Shown: positions 52,667 to 61,630 of the stretch, piece by piece
How the letters are laid out: each line of letters starts with the position of its first letter
Numbering within the stretch: the stretch's first letter is position 1
Origin: Bradyrhizobium symbiodeficiens
Lineage (GTDB): Bacteria; Pseudomonadota; Alphaproteobacteria; Rhizobiales; Xanthobacteraceae
Assembly (NCBI RefSeq): GCF_002266465.3
Contig: NZ_CP029427.2
Location: forward strand, 4,404,501-4,468,500
Length of the DNA stretch: 64,000 nucleotides
Reading direction: 5' to 3'
The notes under the pieces: model-generated
What the model saw: only the letters and a program-made list of their open reading frames with translations
Databases searched by the model: none
Told to the model about the DNA's origin: nothing
Made by a program: the position numbers and the translations under genes

Positions 52667-53886
52667 CGATGCTCCAGGGCTTTCAGATCGCGCTGCATGC
52701 CTTGCGCCTCAATCCGTTACGCAGCTTCCTCACCATGCTCGGCATCGTGATCGGCGTCGCCTCCATCGTGACCGTGTTTGCTATCGGCGCCGGCGCACAG
52801 CTGCGCCTGCAGGAACAGATCCGATCGATCGGCGCCAACGTGCTGATGATCATCCCCGGCGCGGTATACCAGGGCGGCGTGCGCCTCAAGGACGGCAGCA
52901 AGCTCACCATGACCGAGAGCGACGTGCAGGCCATCCTGGAGCAGATTCCGGAAGTACAGGCCGCGGCCGGCTCGATCGCCGGGACGGCCCAGGTCATCCA
53001 CGAGGGCAAGAACTGGAACACGACGATCAACGGCACGACGACGGCCCATTTCATGGTGCGCGACTGGCAGCTCGCCGCCGGCCGTTATTTTTCCGGCCCC
53101 GAGGAGGCAGGAGCCGGCAAGGTTGTGATCCTCGGCAGCACGGTCGCCCGCGAGCTGTTCGCGGCCGGCGACGACCCGATCGGCGCCCAGATCCGGATCA
53201 TGAAGGTCCCGCTCGAAGTGGTCGGCGTTCTCGATCGCAAGGATCCAGCGCAGGACGACGTCGCCTTCGTGCCGCTCACCACCGCCAAGCTGCGCTTCCT
53301 CGGCAGTGCCAGCAACATCAATCGGGATTCGGTGGCCTACATCATCGCCAAGGTGGCCGGCGACGGACAGATGGCGGGCGCGCGATCGGAGATCGAGAAC
53401 CTGCTGCGCCAGCGCCACCGGGTCCCCGCCGGCCAGGAGGACGACTTCAAGGTCCAGGATCCCGCCGCCGCGATGGAAGCGCAGCAGGGTGCGATCCGCA
53501 CTGTCGCGCTGCTGCTCGTCGCCATCGCCTCGGTCTCGCTGCTGGTCGGCGGCATCAGCATCATGAATGTCATGATCGTGTCGGTCACGGAACGCACGCG
53601 GGAGATCGGAATCCGCCGCGCGCTCGGAGGGCGGATGCGCGACATCCGTCTGCAGTTTCTCTGCGAGGCGCTCGTGCTCTGCCTGCTCGGCGGCGCCATC
53701 GGGGTTGCCGGCGGAGTCACGCTCTCGATGACGGTCGCCCGCATGGCGGGATGGGTGACCTCGATCGACGGTCAGGCGATCGCCCTCGCCCTCGTCTTCT
53801 CGATCGCCACCGGCCTCATCTTCGGTTTCTATCCCGCACACAAGGCATCCAGGCTCAGCCCGATCGAGGCGCTCAAAACGGAATGA
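52663..53886 (+). CDS. MacB-type ABC permease
   Basis: A 407-residue MacB/FtsX permease: one N-terminal helix (about 20-45), a large periplasmic domain with the conserved GANVLMIIPG, and three C-terminal helices (LLVAIASVSLLVGGISIMNVMIVSVTERTREIGIRRALGGR at the second, here given only as its start and end). Ends HKASRLSPIEALKTE, as is typical. Overlaps the ATPase gene by 4 bp. Known relatives export macrolides, peptides or lipoproteins; the cargo here is unknown. Confidence 0.93.
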   Translation: MTMLQGFQIALHALRLNPLRSFLTMLGIVIGVASIVTVFAIGAGAQLRLQEQIRSIGANVLMIIPGAVYQGGVRLKDGSKLTMTESDVQAILEQIPEVQAAAGSIAGTAQVIHEGKNWNTTINGTTTAHFMVRDWQLAAGRYFSGPEEAGAGKVVILGSTVARELFAAGDDPIGAQIRIMKVPLEVVGVLDRKDPAQDDVAFVPLTTAKLRFLGSASNINRDSVAYIIAKVAGDGQMAGARSEIENLLRQRHRVPAGQEDDFKVQDPAAAMEAQQGAIRTVALLLVAIASVSLLVGGISIMNVMIVSVTERTREIGIRRALGGRMRDIRLQFLCEALVLCLLGGAIGVAGGVTLSMTVARMAGWVTSIDGQAIALALVFSIATGLIFGFYPAHKASRLSPIEALKTE

Positions 53887-53937
53887 CGACATGCTGGGGA
53901 TGGCCACAACAACCCGCAGGCCACGGAGGAGTCAGCC

Positions 53938-54255
53938 ATGAGCCGAGATCAAAACGACTCGATCACACCGACACCGCGCGAGCGTGAGCTGATGATGCTG
54001 ATCGCGCGCGGGCTGCAGAACAAGAACATCGCCTACGAGCTCAAGATCTCGGAAAACACGGTCCGGGCGCATATCGGCAACATCATGCGCAAATACCGGC
54101 TTCAGAACAGAACCCAGATCGCGATCGCATTTGCCCTGCACGCCGCGCCATTGTCGCTACGCCGCGATCTCGCCAGGGCCGACCGCCATCCGCCGGCGCC
54201 GAAGCCCGCGCAGGCCCCCGCACAGAATCCAGGGGTGCAAACCGCGCCGGATTGA
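53938..54255 (+). CDS. Stand-alone LuxR-type HTH protein
   Basis: A 105-residue protein with only a LuxR/NarL-type helix-turn-helix (PTPRERELMMLIARGLQNK, ENTVRAHIGNIMRKY) followed by a Pro/Ala-rich tail. No receiver or ligand domain is present, so activity must be set by abundance or partner binding; CsgD and similar biofilm regulators use a similar HTH. GGAGGAG precedes ATG. It is the last gene after the MacAB genes. Confidence 0.85.
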   Translation: MSRDQNDSITPTPRERELMMLIARGLQNKNIAYELKISENTVRAHIGNIMRKYRLQNRTQIAIAFALHAAPLSLRRDLARADRHPPAPKPAQAPAQNPGVQTAPD

Positions 54256-54283
54256 ACGTCCGGCCACAATCCCTTGCGCTGCC

Positions 54284-54835
54284 CGACGGGCAAAACACAC
54301 AAGATGCCGGTCAACGCGCTCGGTCGAAAATATTCCACTTTACCGAAATTCGGAAACGGCGTATGTGTCGCCTCAACCCGGCCCAAGGAAGAGGGGCGTA
54401 TCGCGATCGTCACGAACGCGGGCCGGGCGGCGGTGGACGCAGATGACATCGGCGCGAAGGGTTTTGCAGGGCGGGCAACCGTGAGCAAGGCTGTCGCGCA
54501 CACGACCGGTGTGATCGGCGTACGGCAAAATCGTGTGGTCCTGGCGCCCGGGGTCTGTGCGCCAAGTCTTGTGGTGATGTATGTCGTCCAACCGGGCGCA
54601 CGCGTCAGCCATCCGCAAGGCGACGGGGGCAATAGCGCAACGCTCCCCGGGGAGAGCACGACATAAGCCGTAAACCCACTGCGCAGGGAAGGCCGGGATG
54701 TCCTGGCTACACCTGTACGCCGCTGTGCAGCTTCTTGTAGCGCAACCTTCGCACAGTGGACCGCGGGTGCCAGCCGGCGCCCGGTCTTCCCTGCGCCCTC
54801 TCCATTCAAGAGGGTGAAGAGATCAAGCAAAGCTC
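54284..54835 (+). repeat. Structured interspersed repeat
   Basis: About 550 bp without a convincing gene. I recall near-identical stretches in many places in Bradyrhizobium genomes (a shared string around GGGAATAGCGC... equivalents and a closing hairpin). The 3' part folds: GCGCAGGGAAGGCCGGG (54681-54697) pairs with CCCGGTCTTCCCTGCGC (54780-54796), one mismatch, with inner CCGCTGTGC/GCACAGTGG. It could be a dispersed element or a structured RNA gene. No database check was possible. Confidence 0.55.
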
Positions 54836-54928
54836 GGGCGAAATCCGCCGCGAGGATGATCAATCATGTGTGTCGTTGAACAAAAATCTCGTGCCCCCTC
54901 CCCAACCCTCTTGCACCGGCGACGGGCC

Positions 54929-54946
54929 TTGTAACAAAACGGTCAT
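54929..54946 (+). promoter_or_regulatory. Pho-box-like site
   Basis: TTGTAAC-AAAA-CGGTCAT has the spacing of the alphaproteobacterial PhoB box (CTGTCAT-N4-CTGTCAT). The second half matches 6 of 7 bases, the first half is weaker (4 of 7). It is 88 bp before the phosphatase start. Confidence 0.4.
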
Positions 54947-55033
54947 GCAGCGAAACTAAACGAACGGGGGACCGCGAGTTGCGGCCCCGGGGGCCGCGGG
55001 TTGCGGCCGTGCCGCCTTCGCAGGGAGATTTCG

Positions 55034-56887
55034 ATGCGCCGTTCACTGGTGTTGCTGTCCGCCGGACTGACAGTGCTATCCACCGGATTTGCTTCCGCCC
55101 AGAACAACACGCCGCGCAATCTGATCCTGTTCATTCCTGACGGTCTGCGCGCGCTGAAGGTCACCCCCGAAACGGCGCCCGCCATGGCCGAAATCCGCGA
55201 CAAGGGCGTCAACTTCAAGAATTCGCACTCGCTGTTCCCGACCTTCACCATGGCCAACGGCTCGGCGATGTCGACCGGTCATTATCTGGGCGATACCGGG
55301 GTGTTCTCCAACACGATCTGGACCAGCTACACCTCGGCTCCGGCCGGCAACACCGTGGTCCCCTTCATCGAGAACGACGCCGTGCTCGGCGACATCGACG
55401 AGCATTTTGGGGGTAACTACATCAACGAGGACACCATCCTGAAGCTGGCCCGCGACAAGGGCCTCAGCACCGCCGCGATCGGCAAGGTCGGCCCGACCTA
55501 TCAGTTCGACCACACCGACAAGCCCGAGAAGACCGGCCTGCACTCCGTCGTGTTCGACGATTCCACCGGCGGCAAGAACGGCGTGGCACTGTCGGACGAG
55601 GTGAAGGACGCGCTCACCAAGGCGGGCCTGCCCCTCGCCACGCCGCCGCGCGGCGACAATTCCAAGGCGGGCGATGCCAAGACACCCGGCACCATCGTCG
55701 CCAACGTCGCGCAGCAGGCCTATTTTGCCGACGTCGCCGCCAAGGTGGTGCTGCCGATGTTCAAGGCGCGCAACAAGCCGTTCGTGCTGGTGTTCTGGTC
55801 GCGCGACCCCGACGGCAGCCAGCACAACACCGGCGACAGCCTCAACCAGATCCTGCCCGGCATCAACGGTCCGACCTCGATGGCCGGCATCAAGAACGCC
55901 GACACCAACCTCGCCGAAATCCGCAAGGCGCTGGACGAACTCGGGCTTGCGGCCTCCACCAACATCATCGTCTCGGCCGATCACGGCTTCTCGACCATCT
56001 CCAAGGAAAGCAAGACCAGCCCCTCGGCCATGGCCAGCTATGACGACACGCCGAAGGACTTCCTGCCGATGGGCTTCCTGGCGCTCGACCTCGCCAAGGC
56101 GCTCGACCTGCCGCTGTTCGACCCCAACGACAAGAATGCGAAGATCGAGGGCAACAAGCATCCCAGGGCCGGCAACGGCGTGCTCGGCAAGAATCCGGAA
56201 AAGCCCGACCTCGTCGTCGCCACCAATGGTGGCTCTGACCTCGTCTATCTCCCGAACAAGGACAAGCAGCTGGCGGCCAAGACCATCAAGGCACTGCTCG
56301 CGCAGGACTACGTCTCCGGCCTGTTCGTCGAGGACTCGCTCGGCCGCTTCCCCGGCACCCTGCCGCTGTCGAGCATCAATCTGCGCGGCAAGGCGGCGAC
56401 GCCGACGCCGTCGATCGTCGTCAACTTCCGCTCCTACGCCAGCAATTGCGGCGAGGCACCGACCAATTGCTCGGTGCAGGTCGCCGACACCGTGCTGCGC
56501 CAGGGCCAGGGCATGCATGGCAGCTTCAGCCGCGGCGACACCATGAACTTCATGGCGGCGATCGGCCCGGACTTCAAAGCCGGCTATGTCAGCGCGATCC
56601 CGGTCAGCAATGCCGATGTCGGCGTGACGGCCGCCCGGCTGATGGGGCTGCGCGCCTCGGAGAAGGGAGACCTGGTCGGCCGCGTGATGTCGGAGGCCAT
56701 GCCCAACGGCACCGTGCCGAAGGCCTATGCCGGCACGATGAAATCCAAGCCCGCCGAGGGCGGTCTGACCACCGTGCTGAATTTCCAGCGCGTCGGCAGC
56801 CAGCGCTATTTCGACGCCGCCGGCTTCCCGGGCCGCACGCTCGGGCTCGAGGCGGAAGCCGGCAAACAAAAAACGGCGGGGAAATAA
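55034..56887 (+). CDS. Exported alkaline phosphatase-superfamily hydrolase
   Basis: A 617-residue exported enzyme (signal peptide about 1-22, FASAQ) of the nucleotide pyrophosphatase/phosphodiesterase part of the alkaline phosphatase superfamily. Metal Asp in NLILFIPDGLRA, nucleophile Thr in LFPTFTMANGSAMSTGHYLG, and ADHGF as the later metal ligand. It should hydrolyse phosphate esters in the periplasm. A weak Pho-box-like sequence is upstream. ATG 55034 has AGGGAG before it. Two hairpins follow. Confidence 0.88.
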   Translation: MRRSLVLLSAGLTVLSTGFASAQNNTPRNLILFIPDGLRALKVTPETAPAMAEIRDKGVNFKNSHSLFPTFTMANGSAMSTGHYLGDTGVFSNTIWTSYTSAPAGNTVVPFIENDAVLGDIDEHFGGNYINEDTILKLARDKGLSTAAIGKVGPTYQFDHTDKPEKTGLHSVVFDDSTGGKNGVALSDEVKDALTKAGLPLATPPRGDNSKAGDAKTPGTIVANVAQQAYFADVAAKVVLPMFKARNKPFVLVFWSRDPDGSQHNTGDSLNQILPGINGPTSMAGIKNADTNLAEIRKALDELGLAASTNIIVSADHGFSTISKESKTSPSAMASYDDTPKDFLPMGFLALDLAKALDLPLFDPNDKNAKIEGNKHPRAGNGVLGKNPEKPDLVVATNGGSDLVYLPNKDKQLAAKTIKALLAQDYVSGLFVEDSLGRFPGTLPLSSINLRGKAATPTPSIVVNFRSYASNCGEAPTNCSVQVADTVLRQGQGMHGSFSRGDTMNFMAAIGPDFKAGYVSAIPVSNADVGVTAARLMGLRASEKGDLVGRVMSEAMPNGTVPKAYAGTMKSKPAEGGLTTVLNFQRVGSQRYFDAAGFPGRTLGLEAEAGKQKTAGK

Positions 56888-56925
56888 CCCCGCCGCTTTC
56901 GCTCGCGCCCCGCACGGGGCGCGAG
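56874..56925. terminator. Tandem terminator hairpins
   Basis: CGGCGGGG/CCCCGCCG (56874-56895, overlapping the stop codon) and CTCGCGCCCCG/CGGGGCGCGAG (56902-56925) follow each other between convergent genes. Confidence 0.65.
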
Positions 56926-56954
56926 AATATCCCGGTTGTTACATGCCCGGATCT

Positions 56955-57527
56955 TTACATTCCAATGTCGAACACGTTCGGCAATTGGCCCGCCAGGGGC
57001 AGCGCGGTGGCGCCGAGGAAGGTCGCCACCATCGCCATCAGGCGGCGGTTGTTGTGGCGCTTGCCGCGCATCTGGCCCGCGATCCACTCCAGCATCTCGC
57101 TGTTGACCTTGGAGGCATAGGACGGCGCCCAGCTCTCGATGTCGGTGTCGGCCGACAGCGCGACGCTGCGCGGCGGCACTTTCAGGCCCGAGGCGCTTGC
57201 GGCATAGTGCGCAACCGCCTTGGCGAGCAGATCGTCGAAGCGGCCGCCATCGGTGCGTTCGGTGGCGGCTTCGTTGATCTCGAACAGGACCTCGGCCTCG
57301 GCGCGGCTGACCGGCTGGTCGTTGACGGCGGTGGCGGTCAGGATGCGCGTGCACCAGGCGGTGTCGTCGGCATCGAGCGAGCGGGAGAAATGAACCCTTC
57401 CCTTGGTGGTCGGGCCTTCGCCCGTGATCACGCCGTCGCGCACGATGGAGAGTGCATGAGCCGCGGTGTCGCGGCAGGACGGTTCGAGGGACGACGGTTC
57501 GACAGATTTAGGCGCAGCGGCGGACAT
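56955..57527 (-). CDS. Hypothetical protein with C-terminal membrane segment
   Basis: A 190-residue protein. The N-terminal two-thirds is soluble with charged helices (AEAEVLFEINEAATERTDGGRF), and a hydrophobic stretch near the end (MAMVATFLGATALPLAGQL) suggests a tail anchor or single membrane helix. I remember similar Bradyrhizobium hypotheticals; function unknown. A 12-bp palindrome CTGACCGGTCAG is at 57548-57559 just before the start. Confidence 0.7.
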   Translation of the reverse strand: MSAAAPKSVEPSSLEPSCRDTAAHALSIVRDGVITGEGPTTKGRVHFSRSLDADDTAWCTRILTATAVNDQPVSRAEAEVLFEINEAATERTDGGRFDDLLAKAVAHYAASASGLKVPPRSVALSADTDIESWAPSYASKVNSEMLEWIAGQMRGKRHNNRRLMAMVATFLGATALPLAGQLPNVFDIGM

Positions 57528-57919
57528 AGTTCACTTCCAGATTTCTTCTGACCGGTCAGCATTTTCATGCCGACGTAAAGGGGTGGTTAACGATTCGATA
57601 CGGGAGTCGCGACTTTTCGAGATGGTTGCCAATTGGTCGCTGTCAGGACCTCTTAGGTTCTAGGACGCGCCGGGCGAGCGTGATGGAAGTCATAAAAGGC
57701 ATTATCGGGGCGAGCGAGACCGTGTCACCCCGGATGGGGATGTTTCGCCGCAGGTGCTGCTGTAACAATAAGTTGCTAGGAAATCGGCCCTTCAAGCAAG
57801 GAATTCACATTTTACTTGAAGCGGTTCAGTTGGCGTTCACTTGGGCCCGCAAGGCCCCTATACTGGGATCGACGGCAGAAACGAATTATCCAGTCAATTC
57901 AATGCGATGAGGTAACATC
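57528..57919. other. Gene-free stretch
   Basis: About 390 bp between divergent genes, relatively AT-rich for the window. The palindrome CTGACCGGTCAG (57548-57559) is the only feature I see. Promoters for both neighbours must lie here. Confidence 0.4.
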
Positions 57920-58579
57920 ATGACACTTCCGATCGGCGCCACCGCACCCGACTTCGAGGCCGAGACCACCGAGGGGAAGATCAAGTTTCACGACTGGATC
58001 GGCAACAGCTGGGCGCTGCTGTTCTCGCACCCGAAGGACTTCACGCCGGTGTGCACGACCGAGCTCGGCGCGCTCGCCAGGCTGAAGCCGGAATTCGACA
58101 AGCGCGGCGTCAAGCTGATGGGCCTTTCGGTCGACCCCGTCGATCGTCATGCCAAATGGTCGGAGGACATCAAGGAGACGCAAGGGGCGGCTCCGAACTT
58201 TCCGATGATTGCCGATACCGATTACAACGTCTCGAAGCTGTACGGCATGCTGCCGGCCGCGATCTCGGGCGATCCCCTCGTCCGCACCGCCGCCGACAAC
58301 CAGACCGTCCGCAACGTCTTCGTCATCGGCCCAGACAAGAAGGTCAAGCTGGTGCTGGTCTATCCGATGACCACGGGCCGGAACTTCCAGGAGATCCTGC
58401 GGGTCATCGACTCGCTCCAGCTCACCGCCAAGCATCGCGTCGCGACGCCGGCCGACTGGGCGCAGGGCGACGACGTCATCATCGCGGGCTCGGTCTCCAA
58501 CGACGAGGCCAAGACGATCTATCCGCAGGGCTGGAAAGAGCCGAAGCCCTACATCCGCATCGTGCCGCAGCCGAAATAA
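57920..58579 (+). CDS. 1-Cys peroxiredoxin (Prx6 type)
   Basis: A 219-residue peroxiredoxin, reducing peroxides at a cysteine. The peroxidatic Cys is in FSHPKDFTPVCTTEL; the resolving Cys of 2-Cys enzymes is absent, and the long C-terminal extension (KTIYPQGWKEPKPYIR) is that of the Prx6 group. Cytoplasmic. Stands alone. Confidence 0.95.
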   Translation: MTLPIGATAPDFEAETTEGKIKFHDWIGNSWALLFSHPKDFTPVCTTELGALARLKPEFDKRGVKLMGLSVDPVDRHAKWSEDIKETQGAAPNFPMIADTDYNVSKLYGMLPAAISGDPLVRTAADNQTVRNVFVIGPDKKVKLVLVYPMTTGRNFQEILRVIDSLQLTAKHRVATPADWAQGDDVIIAGSVSNDEAKTIYPQGWKEPKPYIRIVPQPK

Positions 58580-58718
58580 AGACCTGCCCGTTGCGCCAGT
58601 GAACGATCCGACATCCCCGGAGCACGCCAGGCGCGTCCTCCGGGGGCAACCGGGGCATGAAACTTCGCGGCGGTGTCCCGTATATTGAGGACCCGCCCCG
58701 CGAGACCCATCCCCGATC

Positions 58719-60158
58719 ATGCCCACTCCACAGCCGGTCATCGTCTGGTTCCGCGATGACCTTCGCGTGTCCGACCATCCCGCCCTCCACGCCGCCGCCA
58801 AAACCGGCTCGCCGGTGATCTGCCTTTATGTGCTGGACGATACAGCCGGACGGCCATCCGGCGCGGCTGCGCGCTGGTGGCTGGCGCAGTCGTTGCGGGC
58901 GCTCGGCGCCGAAATTGCTGCGCGCGGTGGATCGCTGGTCCTGCGCAAGGGACCGGCGGCCAAGGTCGTCGCTGAGCTGGCACGCGAAAGCGGCGCCTGC
59001 GCCGTCCACTGGAATGAGATAGCGCAAGCGCCCCATCAGGCGGTTGAGCGGCAGCTCGAAGCGGCGCTGGCAAGGCTCGGCATCAATTCGCAAATCTTCC
59101 CCGGCGATCTCCTGGTCCAGCCCTCGGCAATCCGTAACAAGGAAGGCCGGGCCTTGCGCGTATTCACGCCGTTCTGGCGGCGGGTGTTGTCGCTCGGCGA
59201 TCCGCCAAAGCCGCTGCCTGCGCCGAAAGAGCTGCGCCCTGCGCCGAGGCTTGCCAGCGATGCGCTGGAGAGCTGGAAGCTCGAGCCGACCAGGCCGGAT
59301 TGGGCGGGCGGTCTCCGCGAGACATGGAGCCCGGGCGAAGCCTCCGCGCGGGCACGCCTGCGCGACTTTCTCAAGCGCACCGCGCGCGTCTATGTCGGCG
59401 ACCGCGACCGCCCGGACCGCGAGGGCACCTCGAGCCTGTCACCGCATCTGCGGTTCGGCGAGCTCAGCCCGCGCCAGGTCTGGCATGCGGCGCGGTTTGC
59501 TGCGGCGGAAGAGCCGGCCCTCGGGCCCGGCATCGAGAAGTTCCTGAGCGAGCTCGGCTGGCGCGAGTTCTGCCGTCACCTGCTGCACGACCATCCCGAC
59601 CTCGCCACCGAAAACCTGCAAACGAACTTCGACGGCTTCCCGTGGAAGGGCGACAACACCGCGCTCGCCGCCTGGCAGCGCGGGCATACCGGGTACCCCA
59701 TCGTCGACGCCGGCCTGCGCCAGCTCTGGCACACCGGCGTGATGCACAACCGGGTGCGGATGGTGGTGGCGTCGTTCCTGGTCAAGCACTTGCTGATCGA
59801 CTGGCGCGACGGCGAGAGCTGGTTCTGGGACACGCTGGTCGACGCGGATGCCGGCAGCAATCCCGCCAATTGGCAATGGGTCGCCGGTTGCGGCGCCGAC
59901 GCAGCGCCCTATTTCCGCGTGTTCAACCCGCAGCTGCAGGGCGAGAAGTTCGATCCGGATGGAACCTACGTCCGGCGCTGGGTGCCGGAACTGAAGGACA
60001 TGCCAACCAAGCTGATCCACCAGCCGTGGCAGGCCACGCCGATCGAGCTTGCGAGTGCCGGCATCACGCTCGGCAAGACCTATCCGCAGCCGATCGTCGA
60101 TCATGCCAGGGGACGCGAGCGTGCGCTCGCCGCCTACGCAAAGATCCGCAGAAGTTGA
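58719..60158 (+). CDS. phrB: Deoxyribodipyrimidine photolyase
   Basis: A 479-residue class I CPD photolyase using FADH- and blue light to split cyclobutane pyrimidine dimers. N-terminal antenna-binding Rossmann part (VIVWFRDDLRVSDHPAL), C-terminal FAD domain with SSLSPHLRFGELSPRQ, ELGWREFCRHLL, HTGVMHNRVRMVVASFLVK and NWQWVAG (given in pieces). All cofactor residues appear intact. Confidence 0.96.
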   Translation: MPTPQPVIVWFRDDLRVSDHPALHAAAKTGSPVICLYVLDDTAGRPSGAAARWWLAQSLRALGAEIAARGGSLVLRKGPAAKVVAELARESGACAVHWNEIAQAPHQAVERQLEAALARLGINSQIFPGDLLVQPSAIRNKEGRALRVFTPFWRRVLSLGDPPKPLPAPKELRPAPRLASDALESWKLEPTRPDWAGGLRETWSPGEASARARLRDFLKRTARVYVGDRDRPDREGTSSLSPHLRFGELSPRQVWHAARFAAAEEPALGPGIEKFLSELGWREFCRHLLHDHPDLATENLQTNFDGFPWKGDNTALAAWQRGHTGYPIVDAGLRQLWHTGVMHNRVRMVVASFLVKHLLIDWRDGESWFWDTLVDADAGSNPANWQWVAGCGADAAPYFRVFNPQLQGEKFDPDGTYVRRWVPELKDMPTKLIHQPWQATPIELASAGITLGKTYPQPIVDHARGRERALAAYAKIRRS

Positions 60159-60224
60159 GCGCTGCTTTGACACAAATTCGAAACCGGATATCGTCATCGC
60201 TCCGTACAAACCGTGGGGGACGAT

Positions 60225-60533
60225 ATGGACGACGACAAGCCGATCACCGAACAGGCGATGGAGACGATCACCAGCGCCGTGGAAGCGACCAAGGACGCGG
60301 CGATCACCGCCGTCAAGAAGGTCAGGAAAGCCGCCAAGAAGGTCGCGAAGAAAGTAGCGCCGAAGAAGAAGGCCTCGAAGAAGAGCTCGAAGAAGGCTGC
60401 AAAGAAGTCGTCGAAGAAAGCGGCCAAGAAGGTGACCAAGAAAACTGCGAAGAAGACCGTCAAGAAGTCCCCCAAGAAGTCCGGCAAGAAAGCCGCCAAG
60501 TCGAAAAAGAAGGCCGGCAAGGCCAAGCGCTGA
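60225..60533 (+). CDS. Lysine-rich histone H1-like protein
   Basis: A 102-residue, extremely basic protein. After about 28 mostly neutral residues it is made of Lys-Lys/Ala/Ser blocks (KKAAKKSSKKAAKK and similar). It resembles the C-terminal domain of histone H1 and HctB-like proteins and probably binds DNA nonspecifically. A GTG 12 bp upstream in frame is an alternative start; ATG 60225 has GGGGGA upstream. Immediately after photolyase; not obviously linked. Confidence 0.8.
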   Translation: MDDDKPITEQAMETITSAVEATKDAAITAVKKVRKAAKKVAKKVAPKKKASKKSSKKAAKKSSKKAAKKVTKKTAKKTVKKSPKKSGKKAAKSKKKAGKAKR

Positions 60534-60544
60534 TCGCAACGCGC

Positions 60545-60584
60545 GAGCAGGTCTCCGGGTGCGGGCGCGCCCGGAGACCTGCTC
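60545..60584. terminator. Long terminator hairpin
   Basis: GAGCAGGTCTCCGGG and CCCGGAGACCTGCTC form a perfect 15-bp stem with a 10-base loop, 12 bp after the H1-like gene. Confidence 0.7.
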
Positions 60585-60660
60585 CCGGGATACCCTGCCC
60601 TCACGGCTTGGATGCGCGCCGGCCCGGATGATGCTTCACGTCAGGGATGGATTCCCTCGC

Positions 60661-61533
60661 CTACGAGCGCCGGTTGACCACGAACACGGCGGCTGCGCAC
60701 ATCCCCATTCCGGCAATCGCCAGCGCGTCGAGCTTCTCTCCGAACAGCAAATAAGCCATCAGCGCGGTCACCGCAGGCACCAGATAGAACAGGCTCGCGA
60801 CCGACGTCGCCGCGGCGTGGCGGATCAGCCAGTACAGCAGCCCGATCGATCCGATCGAGAGCGCGACCGCGAGCCAGCCGAGCGCGAGCACGAACTCCCG
60901 CGTCCAATGCACCACGCGGTCTTCGAACAGGAAGGCGCCGATCGCGAAGAAGACGGTGACGGCGACATATTGCACGAGATTGCCGGCGCGCCAGTCGATC
61001 TGGTTGCAGTAGCGGCGCTGATAGAGCGTGCCGAGCGTGATGCTGATCAGCGAGACCACCGAGGCGAGCCAGCCGAGCCCGGCTTCACCCGTCATGGGGC
61101 GGTTGTGCAGGATCAGCACCACGCCGCCGAGGCCGAGCACGAGCCCGGCCCATTGCACCGGCGTTACCTTCTCGCCGAGCCAGCGGTTGGCGATGGTCGA
61201 AGTCAGGATCGGCTGCAGGCCGGGAATCAGCGCCGAGAGCCCGGCCGGAATCGAATGCGCGATCGCGATCGCGGTACCGCCGAGATAGAAGCCGTGGACG
61301 AGAATGCCGGCGACGGCGCTGTGCGCGATGCCGGTTCGATCAGGCCATTTCGGCCGCGCGATCGCAGCGATCATCGCCATCAGGCCGACCACGATCGCCA
61401 TCCGGATGGCGAGATAGGTCAAGGGATCGGCATTGTTAACGACGTATTTGGTGCCGATGAATCCGGTGCTCCAGAGCAGGACGAACAGGATCGGCGCAAT
61501 GCGGGCGGTCAGGGCTTCTTGATTATGGTTCAT
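60661..61533 (-). CDS. EamA/DMT-family transporter
   Basis: A 290-residue drug/metabolite transporter with ten hydrophobic helices in two EamA halves (PILFVLLWSTGFIGTKYVV at the start; LGLGGVVLILH between the halves). Likely an exporter of metabolites or amino acids. ATG 61533 is taken; an in-frame ATG four codons earlier is possible. Convergent with the H1-like gene. Confidence 0.9.
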   Translation of the reverse strand: MNHNQEALTARIAPILFVLLWSTGFIGTKYVVNNADPLTYLAIRMAIVVGLMAMIAAIARPKWPDRTGIAHSAVAGILVHGFYLGGTAIAIAHSIPAGLSALIPGLQPILTSTIANRWLGEKVTPVQWAGLVLGLGGVVLILHNRPMTGEAGLGWLASVVSLISITLGTLYQRRYCNQIDWRAGNLVQYVAVTVFFAIGAFLFEDRVVHWTREFVLALGWLAVALSIGSIGLLYWLIRHAAATSVASLFYLVPAVTALMAYLLFGEKLDALAIAGMGMCAAAVFVVNRRS

Positions 61534-61630
61534 TGCCGCCCTCATTGCCCCACCAAGGGCTATGCGGCAATGCGAATTTCGCCCGAGACGATGCTGCGCT
61601 GCGACGGACGATGCGGCTCAGTTCAGCCGC

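Noticed and set aside
54102..54863. Open frames within the 54.3-54.8 kb repeat
   Set aside because: The region looks like a dispersed structured repeat, and the frames have no recognisable domain or ribosome site.
55076..56869. Long minus-strand frame opposite the exported phosphatase
   Set aside because: Antisense shadow, no domain.
57548..57559. Palindrome CTGACCGGTCAG as a regulator site
   Set aside because: Single, short, with no nearby regulator; kept only as a note on the gene-free stretch.
57626..57910. Possible 94-codon gene between the hypothetical gene and peroxiredoxin
   Set aside because: No ribosome site, no domain, odd composition; likely chance frame.
60300..60520. Internal AAGAAG-type repeats
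   Set aside because: They encode the Lys-rich tail of the H1-like protein and need no separate element.
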